NCBI GenBank assembly: GCA_021613335.1
Contig: JAJTWR010000231.1
Coordinates: 4,472,001-4,536,000, forward strand
Direction: 5' to 3'
Length of the DNA stretch: 64,000 nt
Source of the DNA: Whitmania pigra
Taxonomy: Eukaryota; Annelida; Clitellata; Hirudinida; Haemopidae
Shown here: positions 50,901-62,098 of the stretch, piece after piece
How positions within the stretch are numbered: position 1 is the first letter of the stretch
Layout of the letters: each line of letters begins with the position of its first letter
Notes under the pieces: model-generated
Told to the model about the DNA's origin: nothing
What the model saw: the letters and a program-made list of their open reading frames with translations, nothing else
Databases searched by the model: none
Made by a program: the position numbers and the translations under genes

Positions 50901-52345
50901 ACATATCAGGACTGAAAGAAGCTTTTCTCCAGAAGAGGATTTTGAAGATTCTGAAGCAGCCATCTCGCTCCCAAGATTTTAACCCCAATGAAAACATGTG
51001 GGTACTAGGAAGCTGTACTCCAACGGGAAGCAGTATTTCAGTGTTCAGGAACTGAAAGATGCTTTTGAATAAGGCCTGGAAAGAACTGGATGAAAAAAGC
51101 TTGAAACCTTTCTTGTGTTCATTAAAAAATAGAGTTCAAGAGTTAATTACTGAGAAAGGAGATAAGATATAGAACTTCAGATTGATCAATATTAATGAAA
51201 TGGCAGCTGATTAAAATGTGGGAGTAATAAATAATCAACCTTGTATAAATCCTTCATCTGATCAGCCATAGTTAAAGTCAAAGATGATGAAGACAAGGAA
51301 TTTGTCAAATTCTGTAAAAATGCCACCTGTGAAATGTAATAACTTATTAAATGGATTTATGCAGTATTGCAATGTAAAGTACCATGGTTTTTCAAGATTT
51401 TCTTTGTTCACCAAAATGCCTCCATCAAAGCAATCATCAAATAAGTATGTTGATTTATATAATGTAATTCCTTAATCACCAGTCATTTCACAAAGCTCAA
51501 ATTCACTAATGTAATTTTCTCTCCTAACCTCTTCTTGCAATAAAAGGATGCTGCCTGTGACCTTAGTAAGTTCCATGTTCTTCATTTTCAAATTGATCAA
51601 CTCTGAATTAGTTTCAATTTCCTTCAATATAAAGTCCTTCATCTTCTGAGATGTAGAACTTTCAACTGGGCAAAAGAATAAACAATCTCAGAACAATGAC
51701 ATTAAATATAGATAATTAAATACACGAAAAGTTGTCTACTCACACAACCAATTTAACCCAAGTCAAACAAATTAAATGAATTAAAATGCAATTACCATTC
51801 TATCATTGAAAAACTTAATAAAGCTATAATACATGTTAATACATGTTTATTACTAAAATATAAATGATGGTAACTGCACTAAATGGTTCAATAAAATTCA
51901 TAGGCATGTAAATCTAATGTGTATCAGTACATTGTGCAAAAAAATGGCCACTACCATATCATTATAATAAAACTATTTAACCTTGGCTGATTTCGAGTTT
52001 CAAATCTTGCACTTCAGTCTTGACTTGAATAAGCATCCAGAGAAGACCACCCATTATTCCAAAACATGATAACAACATTATAATCCCAAATATCAGCAAA
52101 CACATTAAACAATAATGTGGTCTTGACTTGTTGCTAAAATTATACAAAATTTTTTACACGTATGCTCTAACATGATACATATGAAAGAAACAATTTTACG
52201 TAGATGCCAATTTTTCTGGAAGAACAAATTCCTCTCCTTCGGAAGAGTAAGAATCATTCCTTAGAAGTTCGTGGTTGCCATTTTTGGCTTTACTGGACCT
52301 TGATGGTTTGGAAACGAGAGCGTCCAGTTCTCGGCGCTTCTTCAT
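47911..52345 (-). CDS. EFCAB14-like single-pass membrane coiled-coil protein
   Basis: Seven exons: 52345-52200, 52133-51982, 51665-51529, 49587-49483, 48506-48426, 48339-48280, 48165-47911. They total 936 nt (311 aa), in frame. The N-terminus MKKRRELDALVSK closely matches EFCAB14/KIAA0494. It is followed by a Ser/Glu-rich cytosolic segment and one TM helix (about 58-85, CLMCLLIFGIIMLLSCFGIM...GLLWMLIQV). Lys/Glu-rich heptad-like helices come next. Near the end SLTNRTSSLE and VKIKKIDEG recall the human NRTDTVKIQSIKKED region. The human protein is about 495 aa and ends in an EF-hand pair. Here the frame stops after TFVNDTDRNRN with no EF-hand. Either the EF-hands are lost, or an alternative last exon was missed. 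Introns are mostly phase 0, so an overlooked exon cannot be excluded. The role of the family is poorly known. Confidence 0.75.
50285..51175 (+). mobile_element. Tc1/mariner transposase relic in EFCAB14-like intron
   Basis: The plus strand reads KGQIKAFKDLILSISEISRS (paired HTH), then after a stop SRKVIRHYWNDPERYGSK. A DDE-type catalytic part follows (VIFQHDNAPLHIS, SRSQDFNPNENMW). Several stops and frameshifts make it inactive. It lies in antisense inside the 1.9 kb intron between 49587 and 51529. The terminal inverted repeats could not be fixed. Confidence 0.85.
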
Positions 52346-52925
52346 CCGTTTCGTGGGTTTAAAATCCACATTAAACTTAACTTGGGAATCCAGTTTGGTA
52401 ATTTATATTTTGCGAGGACTTCTTTAAAAATTACTATTCCAGGCTCAATTAAATAATTACCAAACGTAAACAAAAACAGGTTCACATGACCTTGGCCACA
52501 AGTATTCACGATCGGTTTTACTATCAAGCGCATCGTATTTCTTTTAAATATAAACTAACTCACACGAATTACGTATTCAATTTGTTAAGTCTCAAACTTA
52601 TAAAATACCAAACCAATTAACTGAAATTGTTAGATCTAACAAATCCGAATTAGTATACAATAAGCACGATAAACCTTCTTTTCTTCTCACGATGGCATCA
52701 CGGATTCGAGTCCCGTTAATCATCTAGCTGTGCAATGGACGCTAATAATATTTTGTAACCTTTTTTCCACAAAATGGATGGGTAGTATTTCTTGATCTAA
52801 TCTCATTTTGGTTTCTAATATGGCAGCCAGAAGTGCAAATAATCACATCAAGTTAATTAATAATATCATATAAATAGATTTGCTCTTACGAATTTGCAAA
52901 ACCTGCAACCACATAAATTTATAAA
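52346..52925. other. Intergenic 5' of the EFCAB14-like gene
   Basis: No gene was recognised. GATTCGAGTCCCG at about 52712 looks like a pol III B box, but no tRNA cloverleaf could be drawn around it. Confidence 0.4.
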
Positions 52926-54187
52926 CTAAGTCTGTAACCACAAGCATGGTCGGCAAGGGGGAGACAAATGCTCAAGGGCCCGGTAATTTGAAGGGGCCCG
53001 CTCGGTTATTAGAATAAATAAATATTTTGGGTCGAAAGGATTAAGAGGATCATCACCGCTGCCTAAAGCGGCAATGTGCTCCAGCAAGAAAAGGCCACAG
53101 TTGTAGCCGTCAACTTGTTTAAAGAAGTTTTTATTGACACAGTTGTATTTTATCCATTCATCAACAATATTCCAATGCATCTTTATCGAAAAAATAAATT
53201 TTAAAAAGTTGAAATGCTCGGAAATATTTTGTTTACCCAATGGGTCGTAAAAATATATTTCTTTGTTGACCTTGTCTACAACGTGGCATGAGAAATGAGT
53301 ATCATTGTTTATAAGAAGCGGAAAAACTAGAGATACCTGCAAATGGCTCTAGATGTAAAATAACTTACTTCGAATTTGCCATTTCGTATGGCATGGTGGC
53401 TGACCAGGTATGTAGGTAAAACGTCAGGAGACTTGAGTATATTAAGGCAAATATAATCAATAACTAGATTAGATAACCAGTCCTCATCAAAAAGAGTCCT
53501 GAAATCTTCTAAGAATAGAATATTGTCTGAAGATCTTGCCAGAATCACAGAATTAAAATGATTTCCCCTATAATAGTTTGGGTCAAAAACAAGAGAATTA
53601 CTCAAGATCGTCGATTTGAGCTGGAGCCCCTTTGTTAAATCCAATTTAAGGTGTTCGTTCACGACCTTCAAGTTATTTAATTTATTGAAATAAGAAGAAC
53701 TTCCTCCGTTCCCATTTAGCACTAGGGTTTTTACTCCCCCTGCAATATGTTTTGGGTAAATTCATTTTATTTTCTAAAAATCGAGCCTCAACCTCATCTT
53801 TGAGATGATCGACAAACACGCCTAGCTTCAAATGTGTTTTATTTTCTAATAACTGGTGTTTCACAACCCTAAACACATTTTCAACCAGGCTGTTAGAAAT
53901 GCGTGCTTTCCTTGGAGAAGGTAAACAGCTCCAAAAAGGAAGAATGGAAAGATGCTTCTTTAAGAAGAGTTTAGCAAAAGGAATATTTTTGAAAACATTT
54001 TCATCGGCTACTGGTGCGTTGGTTTGTTCTAACCTGATGCTCTTCGCCAAAAGTGTATACTTACGATAAAAGGGACTCTGTTTATAATTAGGCCCTTCTT
54101 CTATATCATCTAATTCAATTTCCGGTTCAACTTCGTCAAATTCTTGTGGAGGCCCATTAAAAATAATTTGAAGATGGGAAGACAGAT
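52926..54187 (-). CDS. Ulp1/SENP-type (C48) cysteine protease, probably transposon-encoded
   Basis: Three overlapping minus-strand frames form one protein. The first (54187 to about 53720) reads an acidic lead, KNIPFAKLFLKKHLSILPFW, and SNSLVENVFRVVKHQLLENK. After a +1 shift near 53730 the second carries LEDFRTLFDEDWLSNLVIDY, the usual front of an Ulp1 domain. A 32-bp GTAAGT...TTTGCAG segment (53340-53309) then leads to the third frame (VSLVFPLLINNDTHFSCHVV, IYFYDPLG, FKQVDGYNCGLFLLEH), which ends at 52926. The catalytic His (THFS), Asp (YDPLG), Gln (KQVDG) and Cys (YNCG) are all present. The upstream SNSLVEN segment resembles parts I associate with transposon-linked Ulp proteases. The frame breaks suggest a decaying element or a very small intron. 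No start codon is assigned. Confidence 0.6.
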
Positions 54188-56692
54188 CTGTAGCAAAGTC
54201 TTAATAATTTATAAAAGGGAAGTTGCAGAAGCGTTTCAGTGCACAAAAAAAGGCACTAAACCAAAGATTCAGATTAAGAATTTAAAAATAAAATTTCATA
54301 AATTTTGGCAAATCTTAAATTTGTATTACTAAATCAGAAGTTAGATTTTAGATTCAAAAATTTGTTCAATATTAAATGTAAAACCTAATAGTTTCTCCAA
54401 AGTTACCATCACACATGTATATATCGGATTTCTACGCCATACGGTGGATAAAAAATACACGTCATACATATTCTGGTAGATATTTTTTAGGGGAATTTTA
54501 TTATTTAACTATTTTGGATAGCGCACACAGGGATCTATCATAAATTCCGCTTCAAAGGTTTTAGACGTTAATTAATAATAGTTCTCGATTTTTTATTTTT
54601 TTGGGAATACTCGTCCCTGGTTGTTTGATCTTTCTTTTATTTTTTAAAGCAATCGGCTGTATCTGCATCGGTTGATTTTTAATCGACTATTATAGGACCA
54701 CATCTCAGGGGCTGGGTGCGGGGGCAGTTCCAAATCATTCAAAACGCTGAATAAAAATAGTTCCCGAAATTTTATAAACTTTCAAGAAGTAAACCCTGGC
54801 TCTCTAAGTTGTAATCTATATTTTAAAATAGTTGTTGTATTTTTGACTGGGTTGGTTGATTTATAATCGCCTTTTTCGTAGTCCATTAGTAGCAAATCTT
54901 CTAATTTCGCTCTAGCGGTTGATTTTTAATCGACTTTACAAAATACCCCTGAAAAGGGGCTAGAATAGGGGCAGTTATCACACTCGTATCTTATGAAAGA
55001 AACAATTAGCACTTTTGAAAACATAAAAGCTTGGTCATAGTTATTCACAAAGTGACATTGACATATGTTTTTTGTTATATTCTTACAGTAAATCAGCAAA
55101 TACCTTTCTGAAAAATGAAGGCATTTTAATTTTGCCATACATCTCAACATTAAGAAAAGTTACAAGAATGTTGAATAAAAATGATGGCTTGAATAACAAA
55201 AATGAGATCTTATCAACTGAATCAATATAAGAGAAATGTATTGTTTGGGTGAATATGTTAGTTTTACCGTTGATGGTAATGGGTCATTTTGGTAATTTCA
55301 TGGTGAAATCATTATTGGAAAATACAAAGATCTTGTTTCAATATATCCTATGCCTCATTTGACTGCAGATTAAGATATTGAATTACAAATAAATAGTAAT
55401 GTTTTTAAATTTGCCAATAAAATTGATCACGGTGCATAACAGAATTGGCTGGGACAGTGCATTTGCATTCTTATAAGGTATTTACAGAATTAAAGAGTAA
55501 TAAACAACTTTTTGTTAAATTCATGCTTTTAAAAAATCATATGTTACAGCAAGGTACTTAAATGAAATTGATTTAATCCCATCTTATTCAGGTTGTTGTG
55601 ATTTTGATAATGAAATTAATTTTCTATTATGTAAATCTTTGTCAATTGCTCAGGTAAAATGTCTGTTAAAACTGATTTTAATTTAAATTATGAAAGTTTC
55701 AAGAAAAGATTCAAAAATTAAAAAGTTAAACATGGTTTTGTTTTGCAAGTATATTCTATAAGGCTTGAATACAATGTATTCCGATATATATATATATAGA
55801 TGTATAGATATTTATAGTCCATGTATGAACTGACTGAATGTCAAGTAAATTCTCGCCAGCTGGGAGAGTAACCTTAATTTTGTGTGGCTTGTGGTTTGTT
55901 TAGAATATTTTTTAGTATCGAACCGATATCAAGTTAAGTGTATCGTAATGCTGACAAGTATGAACCATCGTACTGGAAACTGGCACTTATGAATGTGGCA
56001 CTTTAATGAATCAAGCTCCTCAAAATGGATGTTATGAAAACAATCGAATTTGACTCTGCAGTGAAATCAGTAGCGACCTAAGATTTAAAAATCGACGGCG
56101 GCTGCGATTGCAGTCTCGTTTATTTTATTTTATTTATTTGTTTGATTCATCATAACTAGGATGATTTAGACTTTGCGATTCTATTCATGTATTTTAATTG
56201 TAGTCCGTTGCATTAACTAAGATGATTTGAGAATTGCGATTCTATTCAGTTTGGCTCGGCCTAAATACAAATCGGCTGGTGCTGCCGGATCGACTCGGCG
56301 GCTCCCAGCTCTAGTCCTTAGACGGAGGTCTCTTTAGTTCAGGTCCTAGGTAAGTCACACTAAATCACAATTGTTATTCTTCTCAGAGTTGAGAAGGTTA
56401 TGAAGCTTGCTTCATATATTAATAATGAACAATAAGTAACAATAACAAAACTTCACACAAATTAATAACCAGAGGGCATTGGGATGACAAAGAATGCTAA
56501 ATAGCTTCCCAAATCGGACGTGGCAGGCATGTAAAACACGCGGCCCTTTGCAAGCACATGCGCAGACTGCACAAAGGTTCTTGAGTTTCACCTGCGCCTG
56601 AATTTTGCCACAACAGTGCCTTTTAAATCAAAATTCTTATACACTAGAATATGATCATTGAATCTTTGGAAAGTTAGATTTGGTTTAATTTA
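54188..56692. other. Repeat-rich intergenic stretch
   Basis: It contains spaced copies of GGTTGATTTTTAATCGACT (about 54671 and 54919; a variant near 54853), each followed by GGGGCT and GGGGCAGTT. A possible degenerate ORF reads EYVSFTVDGNGSFW near 55245. A GGCTGCGAT/CGGCTCCCAG repeat lies at 56090-56315. No intact gene was recognised. Confidence 0.5.
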
Positions 56693-57310
56693 TAGTGGAA
56701 CCCACTTATCTCGACATCGGTTAACTCGCCGACCCTATTAGTTCGATACTTTTGAGGTGAAACCGCCAAATTCCCTCTTTGTCTTAGCATTTTCTACTCG
56801 GTTTTGTCAATTCTTTTATGTCGCCTAATCCTGATATCTCAAGCGCAAAAGAATGCCTGGTTAGCGTCGGTTATCTCGATCCCCATTACTTTGAAGTGGA
56901 ACCATCAAATTCCCACTTTATGTAGCATTTTCTCATCGGTTATGTAGATTCTTTTATATCGCCGATCCCACTTCATTCTTGTTGATCTTGTTGATCTCAT
57001 CTCTGAGACAAGATCAAACAGCTGTGGCTGTTTATTTTTTCATTCTAAATGTCTGTAGATGTTAACAAAAAACTAGACAATAGAGAAAAAGTATGAAATC
57101 ATACTGCATATAAGGCATAAATCATATCAATTGCTGTTGTGTAAACAAAACCACCAAAAACACATGCATGTACATTCTCATTTATTAACGCACATTATGT
57201 ACATAAAGAAATTTCAAGCACCTGTTAATATACAGCCGATACATAGATTTTCGGTTATCTCTGAGCTTTTAGGCAAACCTCTAGGCCGGCGACACAACCG
57301 GATTATACTG
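56693..57310. mobile_element. Pogo/Tigger-like non-autonomous element
   Basis: The left end is TAGTGGAACCCACTTATCTCG and the right end, reverse complemented, CAGTATAATCCGGTTGTGTCG, both Tigger-like (a CAGTATAATC...GTTATCTCG pattern). TA dinucleotides flank both ends (56691-56692 and 57311-57312). Internal GGTTATCTCGAT, GTGGAACCATCAAATTCCC and TCTCATCGGTTATG repeats echo the terminus. There is no transposase. Confidence 0.65.
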
Positions 57311-57732
57311 TATTAGTTTATTAGATTTCCTGGCAGACTTATAACCTGGATAATGCTTAAAGCTTACTAGTTTCAATGAATTAACTGCAAATCTCATTTT
57401 ATCTCTAATTTGTGTTATAGTTAAGTAATGTGAACTAACGTAAAGTAAGATGAAGCCTCATACCAAAACATTATATTTCATCTAAATTTCTTAAACTGGT
57501 TTTAAATTGATTAAGTAAATAGCCTAGAAAATTTATAACATCAAATCTTTTAGCTGTTTTGGGGGCCGGAGTGCACCACTCATTACAAAGATGTTGAGTT
57601 TTTGTGACACTTCATTTGTGGCCAAAGTACATATCGTCAATTCTCAAGTTAATCGATTAGGGACCGAAAAAAACCGGTTAAATGCATTGAATTCATGGAA
57701 TGTCAGTTATAATTGCAAATTGATCTCCATAG
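57311..57732. other. Intergenic, nothing recognised
   Basis: An AT-rich spacer between the two MITEs. Confidence 0.4.
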
Positions 57733-58022
57733 CAGTGGCGTCACGAAAGGGTGATGGGGGTGCGGACCGCACACTGGTGACGCCAAAATCCTAATCTTTA
57801 TTTTTTATGATGTATAAAAGCTTGCCTTTTTGCTTGTCAGCTCAGCTTCCTGAACAAGAAAAACAGGTAAGCTTTCACCGACAAGCTGAAAACTTTTTTT
57901 GCTTGTCAAATTTGTGATCCACCACCAACTGACTTACTAACTTATGTTTTATGATGAATGTCTTAAGGGGTGACACCTTAGGTTTCCCGCACCGGGTGAC
58001 ACCAACCCTAGTGACGCCACCG
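57733..58022. mobile_element. 290-bp hAT-type MITE
   Basis: The left end CAGTGGCGTCAC and the right end, reverse complemented, CGGTGGCGTCAC form an inverted repeat. The flanks are an 8-bp duplication with one mismatch: CTCCATAG (57725-57732) and CTCCATTG (58023-58030). The subterminal GTGTCACCCGGTGCGGG motif is characteristic of a widespread MITE type. It is non-coding. Confidence 0.82.
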
Positions 58023-58684
58023 CTCCATTGTTGAATAAATGAATGTTCCAACCTCAAACAATTTCAAAGCAAAATTAAAATATTATATGCTTGAGGATAT
58101 AAACATTGTCTTGAGTGTTTAACGTTTCTAAACAAATCTAGCAATTCGTTATGTAATGAATAAATACAATGTTGGAATAATAAATTGAATTACGTGATCA
58201 TGAATTTGTGCAAAATTATAGAAACCGGAATTCAGATATTTAAAGGAAAATTTTTTTAAATATTGCCTCCAAGAATGTGCTGAGATGAACAATTGTATTG
58301 CACGACATGAAAAGATCAAAGAATTAAAGCATTAAGATAAGAAACTTCAAAGAAATTCGGTTAGAACTAAATGTCAAAACAGCAACCACACTGATTCTAC
58401 ATCAAGGACTTAAAAATAGGAGTTAAAAATTCTTCCGTAAAAAGATTTTGGCAACAGATGAACCGTGAGAGCAAGCAATGTTGACAGTGCTTTCAGGACA
58501 CCTCCTTTCATGCCAGATTGGTCCTAATAAAAATTGCAAACATTTCACCCGAATTCATTCAGAAGTTTATCCAAAGTAAAATAAAGCTGGAATTGTAACC
58601 TCTAAGAAGCTGCGCACCGAACGACTTTGTTCACTCGAGCAGATTCTGTGCCCAGATTTTCATCTAAAAAAATTATTTATGAGT
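58023..58684. other. Downstream region of SCRT
   Basis: Non-coding, probably including the SCRT 3' UTR. No canonical AATAAA on the minus strand was found close to the stop. Confidence 0.4.
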
Positions 58685-60193
58685 CTAAAGTATAGAATTT
58701 GCTACGTGTTTTTGTAAGCGATCTACACCTCTGAATTTGCGTTTCTCGATAAAATCTGGAGCTGAGTTAAATTCTCGTGTTAATGGCCATCTTTTGTAAA
58801 GTGGACATTCTTCTGCATTCTTTCCATTTGTATGGGTTTGAAGATGTGCCCGGAGGTTTGAACGATCAGCAAAAGCCTTGGTGCACAAGTTGCAGATAAA
58901 CGGCTTCTCACCTGTGTGGGATCTCATGTGACCTCGCAAAAGCCATGACCTCGAGAAAGCTTTGTCGCACTCTGAACACCTTCACAAATATGATCATATG
59001 CAATTAAATACTAAAGCATAATATCTAGGACTTAGTCTGGAAAATGTGCTGTCGATCTGTGGCTCATTATTTGAGTTTCAAGCATGCGGCTACAAGTTAA
59101 AATGTTTCAAAGTGACCAAATTGTGCAAGATTACTAATCAAATAACTGCCCTTATATTCGTTTATCAGAGTTGTTAATTTCTGTCAGCTCGTTATCCAGC
59201 GAATCTTACATATGCTGCATTAATTAATATAGATTATTTTTTAAACAATAAAAATCATTATGGTGATGCTGAAAGCTAAAAATTTCAGAAGCAGTAAACA
59301 ATAAACAGAATCAACTGGATGTTTGACGAATATTAGTAAATAATTAATATAGGTAATTAGAAATGTCTTATTTCTCTAAAAACACAGTTCTAATAAATCG
59401 TGCTGCATGTAATACGAAAACATACTTTTTAAACTTAAATGTTTAAATTCACTTGCTATAATGGCCTTAATCCGCTTATATCCGTATATGATAAATCGTG
59501 GAAAAAACGGTTTAGTTTTTAACAAGATTTTCATTAAATCTTCAAACTAGAATGACATTGGAATTATATCACATAACTTATTCAAACGAGTGTTTACCTG
59601 TATTTCAGGTCATGGGTGAGCACGTGCATAGCCAATGCAGGCATGCTGACATAGGCTTTCCTACAGTACGGACAATGCTTGGCATGCCAGCCGTCCAGAC
59701 TGCGGTGGGTTTGACGGTGCCGCGAAAGATTGGAGGAGGTTGCATACTTGCGCCCACATTCGGAACATACGTAACATCCGGATGTCTTGTTCTCCGATTT
59801 TCGACTGTAGTCCTGACTGGGCTGCTTCCTTTTTCTTCTCCCATCTTCCAAAGGCAGGGACACATTAGAGCGAGGACTCTGTGTTTTGTTATTTACAGTA
59901 AAATGAGGTTGATTCACGATGAAAATGGGAACAGTCGATAATGTTTTTCCAAGAGCTTGATTGGATGTCAACATTTTGCTGCTTATAGAATGTGGCAAAT
60001 CTTTATTTGGATCTTCGGGCCTCCGCCACAAAAACATTGTTGAAGTCGAGAGAGGTGTAACTGAAGATAAACAATTAAGATCTGAGTTTTCATTCGAATT
60101 GCATTTTTCCGGAATAAATTCATGTGAAACCACATGGCGATGTCCCTTAACGGGATGTCGTTGGAGTTTTTTAATCAGAAACGACTTGGGCAT
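58685..60193 (-). CDS. SCRT: Scratch (Snail superfamily) zinc-finger repressor
   Basis: Two exons: 60193-59598 and 58979-58685. They total 891 nt (296 aa). The N-terminus MPKSFLIKK is a SNAG repressor motif, close to MPRSFLVKK of vertebrate Scratch. The middle is Ser/Pro/Asn-rich. C2H2 fingers: finger 1 [20 protein letters not shown], finger 2 [20 protein letters not shown], finger 3 [20 protein letters not shown], finger 4 [20 protein letters not shown]. The intron falls right after TH-DLKYR, and the AG|G junction rebuilds Arg. The fifth finger, well conserved in Snail/Scratch proteins, is degenerate: CPLYKRW lacks the second Cys and the rest ends [10 protein letters not shown] without a terminal Cys/His. 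Family role: neural transcriptional repressor binding E-box DNA in the nucleus. The start at 60193 follows the SNAG requirement for an exposed N-terminus. Confidence 0.94.
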
Positions 60194-60224
60194 GACGGCG
60201 CCTCGTCGAGCGCTCTGAGTCGGC

Positions 60225-60234
60225 CCTTATAAGG
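60225..60234 (-). promoter_or_regulatory. CCTTATAAGG palindrome (TATA or CArG box) at SCRT
   Basis: A perfect CC(A/T)6GG palindrome lies about 32 bases upstream of the SCRT start codon. It fits an SRF/CArG site and also contains TTATAA. If used as a TATA box, the 5' UTR would be almost absent, unless transcription starts further upstream and this sits in the leader. Confidence 0.4.
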
Positions 60235-61026
60235 GTATGCCACATTGCAGGTCCTCCCATCATTTCTCAACGTCAGTCTCACTCTCGACTCCAATTTAAA
60301 GTTACAGCCCACTGGTGCCTCCCGGTGGCTGTGAAATTTTGTTAATTGTAAATGAGGATTAAAAAAAAACAATTTTAAGATGAATATTTATCCAGGAACA
60401 AATCAGTTTTTATATTAAAAAAACCACAATTTTCAAAGAGACACTTTTGAGGTCAGCTCAATAGGGGAATGACCCTGGCTTGCATACATTCATGCAACCA
60501 TTCATTCGCTCAACCTTTCGAGTTTCTTATTTTCTTCGTAAAACATTCAATTTTATGACTCGACAGATTGCAGTAAAATGACGGACAAAGTTGAGATTGG
60601 AAAAAGATGACTGAACGGAAAATAAAGAAGAGGAGAGATAATGGGTGAAGAAGAGGAACAGTGTTGGCGAGTTTATGGAGCTTCGTACGACAAGCGCGTG
60701 ATTTAATTTGTCTCCCTGCAATAACATTTTAGCGCCACCTGTTGTAAGTTGTGCAAATTAATTAAGGACCAACATCCTTAATCAATATCTCTTACGCTCC
60801 TTGTCATTCGTGAAAATATTGAACAGTTTTTCGACTTTGTTATGAATGCAGTGATCTCAAATTTATTAACCATGATTTGACGTTGAAGCTCCTAGAGGCT
60901 GCGACATTGCAATAATGTTCATTTTATATAATTATAAATGATGCAAATATAATAGTTCACATATTCTAATTTAATTATGCAACTGAAACTTATGAGTCTT
61001 TTCTTCCGTATTTGTTCGGTCAACAA
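60235..61026. other. Upstream region of SCRT
   Basis: Presumed SCRT promoter side; no exon was recognised. A GC-richer stretch (60240-60340) lies near the gene start. Confidence 0.4.
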
Positions 61027-61231
61027 AGTGACCCGTCAAAATAGCCCAGCGACAAAATAGCCCCGTCAAAACATCCCCGTCAATATATCTTTATAAAAAA
61101 AATATTTATATGAGTTGATACATTAACCTATAACTTATTTCAAATTTGATTAAATGAAATGAGTTTTATGTTTTGATGGTGCTATTTTGACGGGGCTATT
61201 TTGTCGCCGGGCTACTATGACGGGGTGCCGA
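61027..61231. mobile_element. 205-bp MITE with CCCGTCAAAATAGC repeats in the arms
   Basis: The inverted arms of about 50 bp are built from the unit CCCGTCAAAATAGC/GCGACAAAATAGC. The left reads ACCCGTCAAAATAGCCC and the right, reverse complemented, CCCCGTCATAGTAGCCC. The flanks share TCAACAA (61020-61026 and 61232-61238), a likely 7-bp or longer target duplication. It has an AT-rich core and no ORF. The superfamily was not assigned. Confidence 0.75.
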
Positions 61232-61967
61232 TCAACAATGCTTATTATTTATTCAATGTGAAAGTGAAGAATGTAGACATATGCCTGGGGCGTATTTTAA
61301 AATGGTTCTGATCATTGCTTTGAGTTCATCCATCATAATGCCTTTTAAGCTCTTCAATCTTTCAAGGAACTAATTAAAATCATTGAAACGGTGTGGCAAG
61401 ATTTCAACATGTTCGACCTATGCCAACCTGCTATCAATCAAATTATGATGACTGAGTTCCTGAAATCTCTTAAGACAAATAAATAAAGCCATTTTAAAAT
61501 TTCTTATTTGATTTATAAAAAAAACACACACATTTATTCATGATAAAATTATCGATAAAAGTCAATGGTTACATGCGCATGAATTTAAAAAGGAGGATAA
61601 GATTTTAGGACTGGCCTTACTCTCCTCAGCTTTATGCTCAGCTGCATATTCGTGGATTTTTTTTAGATTACACGCTTGAGAGATCCAATTTTCATTTAGT
61701 AACACCTAAATTTTACTCTTAAAACACTGTGAGACACTTTTATTTTCCTCGTTCCACAAATTTCAACTTTATTTCTCTTTGGTTATTCATCGTGTCAGAA
61801 GTTACCCATATTTTACCACCAATAGTATTTATTTGTGTTGCAAGCATTAAGGTTATCTTACCTTTTTTTTCATCAGCATAGTCATTTCACTATAGTTGTT
61901 GTCATTTAGACTTTATCTGATCACTTATACTAAGTTTTCATTAGATTTGTGAAAGTGATGATTATTA

Positions 61968-62098
61968 TCACTCAACATCCACTCTTTCATTAACCACGTT
62001 ATCATTGATAAATTCAATTTCACAACGAGATGATGAGGACTCTGTTATTGACATCCTTGCATAAGGATTGTCGTGAAAATATTCAGTAGACAGTAGTC
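61968..62098 (-). CDS. Possible terminal exon of an unidentified gene
   Basis: On the minus strand a long pyrimidine tract ending in TATCTTCTTAG precedes an open frame of 43 codons (LLSTEYFHDNPYARMSITES, then EIEFINDNVVNERVDVE) with a stop at 61968. It reads like a polar C-terminal tail. No partner exon was identified and no family recognised. It could be spurious. Confidence 0.2.

Noticed and set aside
52705..52725. GATTCGAGTCCCG as a tRNA T-loop
   Set aside because: The surrounding bases do not form a tRNA cloverleaf.
59552..59941. 129-codon plus-strand ORF
   Set aside because: It is the antisense shadow of the Scratch zinc-finger exon, whose minus-strand frame is clearly homologous.
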